Shown piece after piece: positions 1 to 5,641 of a stretch of DNA of 5,817 nt (positions are counted from its first letter, which is position 1; every line of letters starts with the position of its first letter). Location of the stretch: NCBI GenBank assembly GCA_030154385.1, contig JASKJZ010000177.1, positions 1 through 5,817 on the forward strand. Direction: 5' to 3'. The notes under the pieces are model-generated. The model ran no database searches. It had not been told where the DNA came from and saw only the letters and a program-made list of their open reading frames with translations. This DNA is from Clostridiales bacterium. Lineage in GTDB: Bacteria; Bacillota_A; Clostridia; Lachnospirales; Lachnospiraceae. Position numbers and translations under genes: made by a program.

Positions 1-26
1 TTTGTAATATTTTTCATTTTCTTGTT

Positions 27-62
27 AAAAAAACGAGCGGCTCCAAAAGATTGGAAACCGCT
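27..62 (-). terminator. Hairpin with terminator form on the minus strand
   Basis: Read on the minus strand, AGCGG (62-58) pairs with CCGCT (40-36) and CCAA (54-51) pairs with TTGG (46-43), around a UCUU tetraloop and a small internal loop (3 against 2 bases). Two bases after the stem comes a run of seven T (33-27). This is the form of an intrinsic terminator for leftward transcription. On the plus strand no T run follows the stem, so it would not stop rightward transcription in the usual way. No minus-strand gene is visible to its right, so it may block antisense transcription, or it may be a structured part of the leader of the PTS operon. The structure is seen directly; the function is inferred. 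Confidence 0.5.
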
Positions 63-112
63 AAATATAGATATTAATTTTCTTATCTAAATGACATTGA
101 GAAAACAATCAT

Positions 113-538
113 GTGAAATTTGCAAAAAGCGCATCAGACTGGAAAGAAGCGATTCGCATGAGCTGTGAAGTGTTGGAAGCGGATGGAACCGTGGAGGAAA
201 ACTATAAAGAGGACATTATCCGTTGCGTAGAAGAATATGGACCTTATATCGTCATCATGCCTGACATTGCGATGCCACACTCACAAGAGCATGCGAAGGG
301 AGTCAACGGGACTGCTATTTCTTTTATGAAATTAGAGGAGCCTGTAAGTTTTGATCCGTCTGATCCAGAGAAAGAGGCTCGATTATTTTTTACACTGGCA
401 TCTTGTAATTCAGAACAGCATCTAGATAATATGTCAAAGCTGGCAGAGCTGCTTAGTAATGAGGATTTACTCGAAGAGTTAAAGGAAATTACCTGCAAAG
501 GGGATTTATTGAAACTGGAGAAAAAGTATTTTGGTTAA
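113..538 (+). CDS. PTS system EIIA component, ascorbate type (UlaC/SgaA-like)
   Basis: Cytoplasmic phosphocarrier of 141 aa that takes phosphate from HPr and passes it to EIIB. It belongs to the fructose/mannitol-type EIIA fold, ascorbate branch. The motif MPDIAMPH (49-56) carries the predicted phospho-histidine H56, and a second conserved histidine, H103 (EQHLDNM), lies where UlaC has its active-site partner. The N-terminal SDWKEAI (8-14) matches the first helix of the family. The start is GTG at 113: in-frame stops at 92-94 and 98-100 exclude a longer form, and the ATG at 111 is followed at once by TGA. The ribosome binding site is weak. The protein lacks roughly 15 residues that E. coli UlaC has before this helix. 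EIIC follows 18 bp after the stop. Confidence 0.9.
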   Translation: MKFAKSASDWKEAIRMSCEVLEADGTVEENYKEDIIRCVEEYGPYIVIMPDIAMPHSQEHAKGVNGTAISFMKLEEPVSFDPSDPEKEARLFFTLASCNSEQHLDNMSKLAELLSNEDLLEELKEITCKGDLLKLEKKYFG

Positions 539-540
539 GA

Positions 541-548
541 AAAGGGAG
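541..548 (+). promoter_or_regulatory. Ribosome binding site of EIIC
   Basis: AAAGGGAG lies 8 bases before the ATG at 557 and supports that start. Confidence 0.6.
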
Positions 549-556
549 AGCAAACG

Positions 557-2044
557 ATGGATATTTTAATGAAAGTATGGGGATATTTTGCAACAAATAT
601 TTTACAGCAGCCAGCGTTTATGATTGGTTTGATTGTTGCTTTGGGGTATATTTTAATGAAAAAGCCTTGGTATGATATCTTGGCGGGAACCATTAAAGCG
701 ATTGTAGGATATTTGATTTTGGCGGCAGGTTCTGGTGGATTGGTTTCCAATTTCCGACCTGTTTTGGTAGGACTAAAGGATCGGTTTAATTTATCGGCGA
801 TGGTAATTGACCCCTATTTTGGGCAAAATGCGGTGACAGCCGGTGTGGAAGAGGTATTTGGAAAGAGCTTTGGCGATGTTATGATCCTTCTTTTGATTGC
901 ATTTATCGTAAACATTTTATTAGTGCGCTTTAATAAGTTCACAAAGCTTCGTTCCTTGTTTACCACAGGACATGTACAGGTACAGCAGGCTGCAACTGCA
1001 TACTGGTTAATCTTGTTTGCATTGCCAGGATTGTTAACACATAATGTAGCACTTATTGTTGTAATGGCAATTGTACTTGGGGCTTATTGGGCAGTTGGTT
1101 CAAACCTTATCATTAAGCCTTGTCAGGAATTAACGGATGGGGCTGGATTTACCCTTGCGCATCAGCAGATGTTTGGTGTTGCGATTAATTCATGGTTAGC
1201 AGAAAAGTTATTTGGCAAAAAGAAGAATGGTAAAGAAGTAAAGAAAATTGAAGATTTGGAGCTTCCTGGCTTTATGTCAATCTTCAATGAAAATATGGTC
1301 TGTACCTCTATCTTAATGTTGGTATTCTTTGGTGCAATTTTAGCAGTATTAGGAAGAGATTATTTGACCGAACAAGGTTTTTTACAAGAAGGCGCGAGTA
1401 TGGTATTCTATGTAATAAAGACTTGTCTAAACTTTGCAGTATACTTAGCAATTTTACAGCTTGGAGTTCGTACCTTTGTAACAGAGCTTACCGCTTCCTT
1501 CCAGGGAATCTCGGATAAATTACTTCCAGGTTCTGTACCAGGCGTTGACTGTGCGGTATCCTATGGCTTTGGTGCTCCAAATGCGGTTCCACTTGGATTT
1601 CTTGCAGGTTTTGCAGGACAGATTTTAGCAATCATTGCACTGATCGTTTTGAAGAGTCCTGTTCTAGTTATTTGTGGTTTCGTACCTGTATTCTTTGACA
1701 ATGCAACAATTGCGCTCTTTGCAAACGAAAAAGGCGGATTAAAAGCAGCACTTATTTTGCCATTTGTTTCAGGGTTATGTCAGGTATTTGGTTCCGCACT
1801 CATTGCAGGCTGGGTTGGTATGGCAGCCTACGGCGGATACCTTGGAATGTGGGATTGGGCAGTTGTTTGGCCAGTTATGACCGGTATTATGAAATTCTTA
1901 AGCTATGCAGGAGTAGCAGTTGTAGCAATAGCACTGCTTATCATTCCACAGCTTCAATATAGAAGTGACAAGGAAGGATACTTCCTTATCATCAAGGATT
2001 ATGAAGCATATAAGGAATTAAAGGCAAAAAAGGCAGTAAAGTAA
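557..2044 (+). CDS. PTS system EIIC permease, ascorbate type (UlaA/SgaT-like)
   Basis: Integral membrane transporter of 495 aa that moves the substrate across the membrane while EIIB phosphorylates it. It resembles E. coli UlaA along its whole length. Shared blocks are GTIKAIVG (44-51), the AGSGGLVSNFRPV stretch (57-69), TTGH...QQA (136-145), KPCQELTDG (187-195) followed by HQQ (202-204), the IFNENMV...FFGAIL region (242-262), GVRTFVTEL (303-311), PGVDCA (328-333) and APNAV (340-344). Many hydrophobic segments of 18-25 residues run from about 18 to 465. A lysine-rich loop (217-232, KKKNGKEVKK) is probably cytoplasmic. It is about 30 residues longer than E. coli UlaA, partly through a charged C-terminal tail (469-495). 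It lies between EIIA and EIIB, unlike the C-B-A order of the E. coli ula operon. L-ascorbate is the known substrate of the family, but relatives may carry other compounds. Confidence 0.94.
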   Translation: MDILMKVWGYFATNILQQPAFMIGLIVALGYILMKKPWYDILAGTIKAIVGYLILAAGSGGLVSNFRPVLVGLKDRFNLSAMVIDPYFGQNAVTAGVEEVFGKSFGDVMILLLIAFIVNILLVRFNKFTKLRSLFTTGHVQVQQAATAYWLILFALPGLLTHNVALIVVMAIVLGAYWAVGSNLIIKPCQELTDGAGFTLAHQQMFGVAINSWLAEKLFGKKKNGKEVKKIEDLELPGFMSIFNENMVCTSILMLVFFGAILAVLGRDYLTEQGFLQEGASMVFYVIKTCLNFAVYLAILQLGVRTFVTELTASFQGISDKLLPGSVPGVDCAVSYGFGAPNAVPLGFLAGFAGQILAIIALIVLKSPVLVICGFVPVFFDNATIALFANEKGGLKAALILPFVSGLCQVFGSALIAGWVGMAAYGGYLGMWDWAVVWPVMTGIMKFLSYAGVAVVAIALLIIPQLQYRSDKEGYFLIIKDYEAYKELKAKKAVK

Positions 2045-2067
2045 CAAAAAAGTAAGAAGTATGTATT

Positions 2068-2075
2068 GGAGGAAG
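2068..2075 (+). promoter_or_regulatory. Ribosome binding site of EIIB
   Basis: GGAGGAAG lies 7 bases before the ATG at 2083 and gives a strong, well-placed start. Confidence 0.7.
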
Positions 2076-2082
2076 AAGAACC

Positions 2083-2388
2083 ATGGGAAAAGAAAATCTT
2101 ACATTTTTAGTCTGTTGTGCAAATGGTGCAGGAACCAGCTTGATGATGAAGATGACGATGCAAAAGGTACTTGATAAGGTAGGTTTAAAGCCAGCTAAGG
2201 TGCATCATTGTTCGATATCGGAAGGAAAGAGCGCCGCAGCACAGTTCGATGTTGTCTTTTGTTCCCTAAATTTTGCAACAATGTTCAAGGACGCTGAAAA
2301 AAAAGGAACAATGGTGATTGGTTTACGCAATATTATGTCACAAGCAGAGATAGAAGAAAAAATGAAGGAACATGGCATTCTTGATTAA
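2083..2388 (+). CDS. PTS system EIIB component, ascorbate type (UlaB/SgaB-like)
   Basis: Small cytoplasmic phosphocarrier of 101 aa that accepts phosphate from EIIA on a cysteine and gives it to the substrate bound by EIIC. The P-loop-like segment FLVCCANGAGTSLMMKM (8-24) aligns with ILAVCGNGQGSSMIMKM of E. coli UlaB. This makes C12, followed by A-N-G, the predicted phosphocysteine; C11 is a neighbouring extra cysteine. The later segment VIGLRNIMSQAEIEEKM (78-94) matches the conserved VGVRNMLSPADF region of UlaB. Length is normal for a stand-alone EIIB. The gene starts 38 bp after EIIC and closes the permease block; a strong hairpin follows the stop. Confidence 0.93.
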   Translation: MGKENLTFLVCCANGAGTSLMMKMTMQKVLDKVGLKPAKVHHCSISEGKSAAAQFDVVFCSLNFATMFKDAEKKGTMVIGLRNIMSQAEIEEKMKEHGILD

Positions 2389-2411
2389 CTGGTAAGCAAA
2401 AGATTGCCAGA

Positions 2412-2446
2412 CCTTTAGGAGGCGAGAGCATACCGCCTCCTAAAGG
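2412..2446 (+). terminator. Perfect 13-bp hairpin after EIIB (possible terminator or intercistronic stabiliser)
   Basis: The arm 2412-2424 (CCTTTAGGAGGCG) is an exact inverted repeat of 2434-2446, around a 9-base loop (2425-2433). It starts 24 bases after the EIIB stop. A T8 run (2468-2475) and a second T run (2481-2486) lie downstream, but the first is 21 bases past the stem, so this is not a standard intrinsic terminator. It could give partial termination, protect the 3' end of the permease message, or set the ratio between permease and downstream genes. The structure is certain; the role is inferred. Confidence 0.5.
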
Positions 2447-2497
2447 AACCTATCAAATATATGCCTGTTTTTTTTGCGCCTTTTTTGCCAAAATATA

Positions 2498-2525
2498 ATG
2501 ACAAAAATCAAAAAAAGCATATAAT
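2498..2525 (+). promoter_or_regulatory. Predicted sigma-70-type promoter of the regulator and downstream genes
   Basis: A -35 box ATGACA (2498-2503, five of six to TTGACA) and a perfect -10 box TATAAT (2520-2525) are 16 bp apart. Transcription would begin near 2531-2533, leaving a leader of about 47 bases with a strong ribosome binding site. Between the boxes are two tandem CAAAAA runs starting at 2502 and 2509, 7 bp apart, which could be part of an operator. A second TATAAT at 2494-2499 has no good -35 partner. The boxes are seen; their activity is inferred. Confidence 0.6.
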
Positions 2526-2564
2526 GGAATCATAAGAAAACAAATCATTCATATAGGCAATAGT

Positions 2565-2571
2565 TAGGAGG
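2565..2571 (+). promoter_or_regulatory. Ribosome binding site that fixes the GTG start of the regulator
   Basis: TAGGAGG lies 7 bases before the GTG at 2579. This supports GTG as the true start although the codon is not ATG. Confidence 0.75.
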
Positions 2572-2578
2572 CTATTAC

Positions 2579-3358
2579 GTGAAAAGAGAACGAGCGTATG
2601 TCGAGGGCCGCAGAAGGCAGATTATGGAATTGTTACAGAAAAATCCACAGATTCGAGTGGATGAAATCGCGGAGTGTTTGGAGGTATCCGTGGTTACCGT
2701 GCGTCGTGATCTGCAATGGCTCGAAGATGAAAAACAGGTAACACGCTTTTATGGCGGTGCCAGAGTAGCACCTGGGCAGATGAAAGCCGTTGATGAAGTA
2801 GCACTATATCGAAATCTGATTGCAAAATATGCAGCGTCGCTTGTACAAAATGGAGATACCATGTTTATCAATACCAGCAGCAATGCCCTTTCTATGATTC
2901 GTTACATGGAGCAAGCAAACGTGACGGTCATTACCAATAATGGAAAAGCCATTAACTATGAAAAAGGGAATGGTGTCAGTATCATACTGACAGGAGGTGA
3001 GCTTCGTTTTCCAAAAGAAGCGATGGTTGGTGATTTTGCAGTACGCAATTTGCAGAATATTTTTGCAAAAAAGGCATTTATGGGATGCTCGGGTATTTCG
3101 GCAAAGGTTGGAATGACAACGGAGATTGCGAATGAAGTGAATGTCAACCAATTGATGATTGAACACGCGACACAGGAGGTCTATATTTTAGCCGATCATA
3201 CGAAGATTGGACGAAGCAGCAGCTTTACAAGCTGTGGAATTGATATGGTGAAGCACTTGATCACCGATGAGAAGGCGCCCGAGGAAGAATTAGAACGGAT
3301 GCGGGAGCTTGGAGTTCGTATTCATCAGGTGCATAAAGCAGATATGATAGGACGATAG
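2579..3358 (+). CDS. DeoR-family transcriptional regulator (UlaR-like, probable local repressor)
   Basis: Cytoplasmic DNA-binding protein of 259 aa, the normal length for the family. The N-terminal winged helix-turn-helix spans about 10-65: RRRQIMELLQ (11-20), then VDEIAECLEVSVVTVRRDL (27-45) with the family signature VTVRRDL in the recognition helix, then the wing ending RFYGGA (56-61). The C-terminal sugar-phosphate sensor domain covers about 75-240, with FINTSSNA (96-103), the GG turn at 139-140, VGD (150-152), GCSGIS (169-174), LADHTKIG (204-211) and LITD (227-230). Members bind phosphorylated sugars; UlaR of E. coli responds to L-ascorbate-6-phosphate. The position between the permease and the catabolic/PTS genes suggests that it controls this locus and possibly itself. 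The effector is not known from the sequence. Confidence 0.9.
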   Translation: MKRERAYVEGRRRQIMELLQKNPQIRVDEIAECLEVSVVTVRRDLQWLEDEKQVTRFYGGARVAPGQMKAVDEVALYRNLIAKYAASLVQNGDTMFINTSSNALSMIRYMEQANVTVITNNGKAINYEKGNGVSIILTGGELRFPKEAMVGDFAVRNLQNIFAKKAFMGCSGISAKVGMTTEIANEVNVNQLMIEHATQEVYILADHTKIGRSSSFTSCGIDMVKHLITDEKAPEEELERMRELGVRIHQVHKADMIGR

Positions 3359-3440
3359 TTTATAAGAATGCAGTGTTTTTTCTTCCATTTTGAATCGTAG
3401 CAAGGACGGACAAATGGTTCAATCAATCGGGAGGTGAAAC
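3359..3440 (+). other. Intergenic gap between regulator and epimerase
   Basis: These 82 bases contain no gene. An imperfect 7-bp stem pairs TTGAATC (3390-3396) with GGTTCAA (3416-3422), with one G-U pair and a 19-base loop. It lies just before the ribosome binding site GGGAGGTG (3429-3436) of the epimerase. A T6 run (3376-3381) has no stem before it, so no terminator is seen, and read-through from the regulator is likely. Confidence 0.4.
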
Positions 3441-4304
3441 ATGAAAGCATATTCACTCGGACTTTATGAAAAGTCGATTCCTTCGACTTTGTCATGGCGA
3501 GAAAAGTTAGAAACAGCGAAGCAGTCAGGCTTTGATTTTTTGGAGATTAGTATTGATGAATCAGAGGAAAAGCTGGCTCGTCTTGACATGACACAAGAGG
3601 AGCGAGCAGGAATTATCAGTATTATGAATGGAATTGGAATGCCAATTCGCACGATGTGCCTAAGTGGTCACAGGAAATATCCACTTGGAAGCAAGGATCT
3701 TGCCATCTCTGGCAAGGGCATGGAAATTATGGAGAAAGCAATTGCACTTGCGGAGGATTTTGGGATACGAATAATCCAACTTGCTGGATATGATGTTTAT
3801 TATGAGGATTCCAATCAAGAGACGAAGGAGCGCTTTTTACAAAATTTAATTAAGGCGACGCAAATGGCAGCCAGAGCAGGTGTTGTTCTAGGGTTTGAAA
3901 CGATGGAAACAGAATTTATGAATACGGTTGAAAAGGCGATGAACTATGTAAATATTGTAAATTCTTCTTACCTTAGTGTGTATCCGGATATCGGAAATAT
4001 CACCAATGCTGCAAAGACCTATGGAATTGATGTCCTAAAGGACATGGAGACTGGAAATGGTCATTTGGTTGCGATGCACTTAAAAGAAACCGTTCCAGGC
4101 AAGTTTCGTGAGATTCCGTTTGGTATGGGTCACGTTGATTTTGAGGCTGCGATTCATAAGGCATGGGAGCTTGGGGTACGCAAATTTGTAACAGAATTTT
4201 GGTATACGGGAAATGAAGGCTGGCGGGAAGATTTATTATTTGCCAACCGCATGATGACGGATATATTGAACCGACAGAGCATGGAGAGGCAGGAAGTATC
4301 ATGA
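3441..4304 (+). CDS. L-ribulose-5-phosphate 3-epimerase, UlaE/SgaU-like
   Basis: Cytoplasmic TIM-barrel enzyme of 287 aa, predicted to interconvert L-xylulose-5-phosphate and L-ribulose-5-phosphate, as UlaE does in anaerobic ascorbate breakdown. It aligns with E. coli UlaE from the first residues: LGLYEKSIP (6-14), GFDFLEISIDE (30-40), MCLSGHRKYPLGS (72-84), IQLAGYDVYY (112-121), YPDIGN (181-186), PFGMGHVDFE (226-235). The four metal ligands known in UlaE correspond to E153, D183, H213 and E252, and all are present, so the enzyme should be active. Start ATG has RBS GGGAGGTG. Its last bases overlap the next gene by 4 (ATGA), which suggests coupled translation. A related xylose-isomerase-like sugar phosphate isomerase activity is the main alternative. 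Confidence 0.9.
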   Translation: MKAYSLGLYEKSIPSTLSWREKLETAKQSGFDFLEISIDESEEKLARLDMTQEERAGIISIMNGIGMPIRTMCLSGHRKYPLGSKDLAISGKGMEIMEKAIALAEDFGIRIIQLAGYDVYYEDSNQETKERFLQNLIKATQMAARAGVVLGFETMETEFMNTVEKAMNYVNIVNSSYLSVYPDIGNITNAAKTYGIDVLKDMETGNGHLVAMHLKETVPGKFREIPFGMGHVDFEAAIHKAWELGVRKFVTEFWYTGNEGWREDLLFANRMMTDILNRQSMERQEVS

Positions 4305-5383
4305 GGATAGAGAAAAAAGTCATTGCAAATTTAACAAAATGTTATTCCATTGCACCACTTACGCTACATGGAGAAGAGCATTTTCTTGTAGCAGCTGAAA
4401 AGACAGACGAATGCCTGTTGTTTGATTTGGATGGGAATCAAACGGATGTTATCTGGCATGAGCCAGGTGGGACGATGAGCATGGTGCAGGTGCCAGGTAG
4501 TGACGGTCAGTTTTTGGCGACGCAGAAATTTTATTCGCCAAACGATTCTATGGAGGCAAAAATCGTGATTGTGACGCCGCAAACCGATGGAAGCTGGGAG
4601 ATACGTACCTTAGTGGAGCTTCCCTTTGTACATCGTTTTGATGTGGTCACGTGTGAAGGAATCCATTATCTAATCGCTTGCACCATAAAATCAGGTCATG
4701 CATATAAGGAGGACTGGACGAGTCCAGGCAAAATTTATGTGGCCAAATTGCCAGAGGATTTGGGCGAGTACTCGAAGGAGCATCAGCTCGAACTCTCTGT
4801 TTTAAAAGAAGGGCTGACGCGTAATCACGGTTATTATAAGATGGAGATAAATGGGATTCCAACTTGTATCATTTCTGCAGAAAATGGTGTGTTTCAATTG
4901 ACGCCTCCGCACAAGGAGCAGACGGATTGGAATATAAAGGAGCTACTAAATCAGCCAGCCAGCGATGCGGTTTTGGTTGATTTTGATCAAGATGGTGAAT
5001 TGGAGCTTGGAGTCATCGCGCCATTCCATGGTGGTAACATTATGATTTTTAAAGAAACACAAGGCATATATAAAAAGGTATACGAGTACGAAAAGGAGGC
5101 ATTGTTCAGTCATGCGATTTATGGTGGAATGCTTTGTGGAACTCCTTCACTTGTGATTGGACACAGGCAAGGAGAACGCAACCTCATGGTGTTTACCTAT
5201 GACAAGGAAAAAGCAGATTATACCGTAACGATAATTGACAGGGACTGCGGTCCAGCCAATGTCTACCATTTTGTAACGGCTGGAGTAGAGAAAATGGTGG
5301 CAACCAATCGTGAAATTGATGAAGTGGCATTGTATGAATGGAAGGAGGAGAAGGATGAAAGAGTTTCGTTATGTCATAAATGA
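4301..5383 (+). CDS. Unrecognised cytoplasmic protein, probable seven-bladed beta-propeller (FG-GAP/VCBS-like)
   Basis: The protein has 360 aa, with no signal peptide and no membrane segment. I do not recognise a named family with certainty. Its strands recur about every 48 residues, each unit beginning with a short hydrophobic strand and followed by a second strand and a turn: HFLVAAE (27-33), QFLATQK (70-76), HYLIACT (122-128), PTCIISAE (187-194), LELGVIAP (234-241), PSLVIGHR (282-289) and KMVATNRE (331-338). The DFDQDGELE stretch (227-235) resembles the calcium-binding loop of FG-GAP/VCBS repeats. Polar residues that could form a central metal or active site are H53, H111-R112, H133, H176, H243 and H271. 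It is coupled to the epimerase by a 4-base overlap and to HPr by a 29-base overlap, so it should act in the same route. Possible roles are a propeller lactonase, a sugar dehydratase/isomerase like fungal aldos-2-ulose dehydratase, or a sensor. None is proven. Confidence 0.75.
   Translation: MRIEKKVIANLTKCYSIAPLTLHGEEHFLVAAEKTDECLLFDLDGNQTDVIWHEPGGTMSMVQVPGSDGQFLATQKFYSPNDSMEAKIVIVTPQTDGSWEIRTLVELPFVHRFDVVTCEGIHYLIACTIKSGHAYKEDWTSPGKIYVAKLPEDLGEYSKEHQLELSVLKEGLTRNHGYYKMEINGIPTCIISAENGVFQLTPPHKEQTDWNIKELLNQPASDAVLVDFDQDGELELGVIAPFHGGNIMIFKETQGIYKKVYEYEKEALFSHAIYGGMLCGTPSLVIGHRQGERNLMVFTYDKEKADYTVTIIDRDCGPANVYHFVTAGVEKMVATNREIDEVALYEWKEEKDERVSLCHK
5342..5348 (+). promoter_or_regulatory. Ribosome binding site that fixes the HPr start inside the upstream gene
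   Basis: AAGGAGG lies 6 bases before the ATG at 5355, within the end of the propeller gene. It shows that HPr starts at 5355 and not at the in-frame ATG at 5310, which has no such site and would add 15 residues foreign to the family. Confidence 0.8.
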
Positions 5384-5612
5384 CCCACTAGGACTACATG
5401 CAAGGCCGGCAGGGCTTCTTGCAAAGGAGGCAAAAAAATACCAAAGTAAAATAACGTTAACAAAGGATGATAAGTCTGCCACAGCTACCCAGTTATTAGC
5501 CATTATGGGAATGGCAGCTAAAAAGGGTGCGACCGTTTTGGTGTCGATTGAGGGCCAAGATGAAGAGGCTGCCTATTTAGCTATTCATAAATTCTTTCAG
5601 GAGAATCTATAG
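5355..5612 (+). CDS. HPr-family phosphocarrier protein with Ser46 replaced by Gln
   Basis: Cytoplasmic PTS carrier of 85 aa, the usual HPr length. It takes phosphate from enzyme I on a histidine and passes it to EIIA proteins. The active-site motif GLHARPAG (13-20) holds H15 and R17. A gapless alignment to B. subtilis and E. coli HPr from H15 through G58 puts Q46 (in ATQLLAIMG, 44-52) at the place of the regulatory serine 46, with T45 for the usual lysine. It should therefore work in phosphotransfer but not be phosphorylated by HPr kinase at that site, nor act as a normal P-Ser-HPr co-repressor with CcpA. It overlaps the propeller gene by 29 bases, with enzyme I 29 bases downstream, as in ptsHI. 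It is probably a dedicated paralogue of the housekeeping HPr, but the genome would have to show that. Confidence 0.92.
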   Translation: MKEFRYVINDPLGLHARPAGLLAKEAKKYQSKITLTKDDKSATATQLLAIMGMAAKKGATVLVSIEGQDEEAAYLAIHKFFQENL

Positions 5613-5631
5613 GAAACAGGCGTTTTAAGAG

Positions 5632-5638
5632 AAAGGAA
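5632..5638 (+). promoter_or_regulatory. Ribosome binding site of the enzyme I gene
   Basis: AAAGGAA lies 3-4 bases before the ATG at 5642. It is moderate in strength and closer than usual. Confidence 0.4.
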
Positions 5639-5641
5639 ACG

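Noticed and set aside
51..66. Catabolite-responsive element (cre) resembling TGGAAACCGCT
   Set aside because: The central CG is shifted by one base from the consensus and several other positions fail on both strands.
51..78. Possible promoter for EIIA: TTGGAA (51-56) with TATTAA (72-77)
   Set aside because: Spacing is only 15 bp, both boxes are weak, and the -35 lies inside the hairpin. The true promoter may lie elsewhere or to the left of the window.
91..168. Small ORF of 25 codons with a C-x-x-C motif starting at ATG 91
   Set aside because: It has no ribosome binding site, overlaps the well-supported EIIA gene out of frame, and its content is explained by that gene.
1777..1962. Out-of-frame ORF of 61 codons within EIIC
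   Set aside because: It lies wholly inside the EIIC gene, has no ribosome binding site, and its product shows no family pattern.
2804..3166. Minus-strand ORF of 120 codons opposite the regulator
   Set aside because: It is an antisense shadow of the DeoR gene, with no ribosome binding site and a composition unlike a real protein.
4000..4323. Minus-strand ORF of 107 codons opposite the epimerase
   Set aside because: It is an antisense shadow of a gene with all metal ligands intact; nothing in it resembles a known domain.
5310..5354. Upstream in-frame ATG that would lengthen HPr by 15 residues
   Set aside because: No ribosome binding site is present, the extra residues do not fit HPr, and a strong AAGGAGG site points to ATG 5355.
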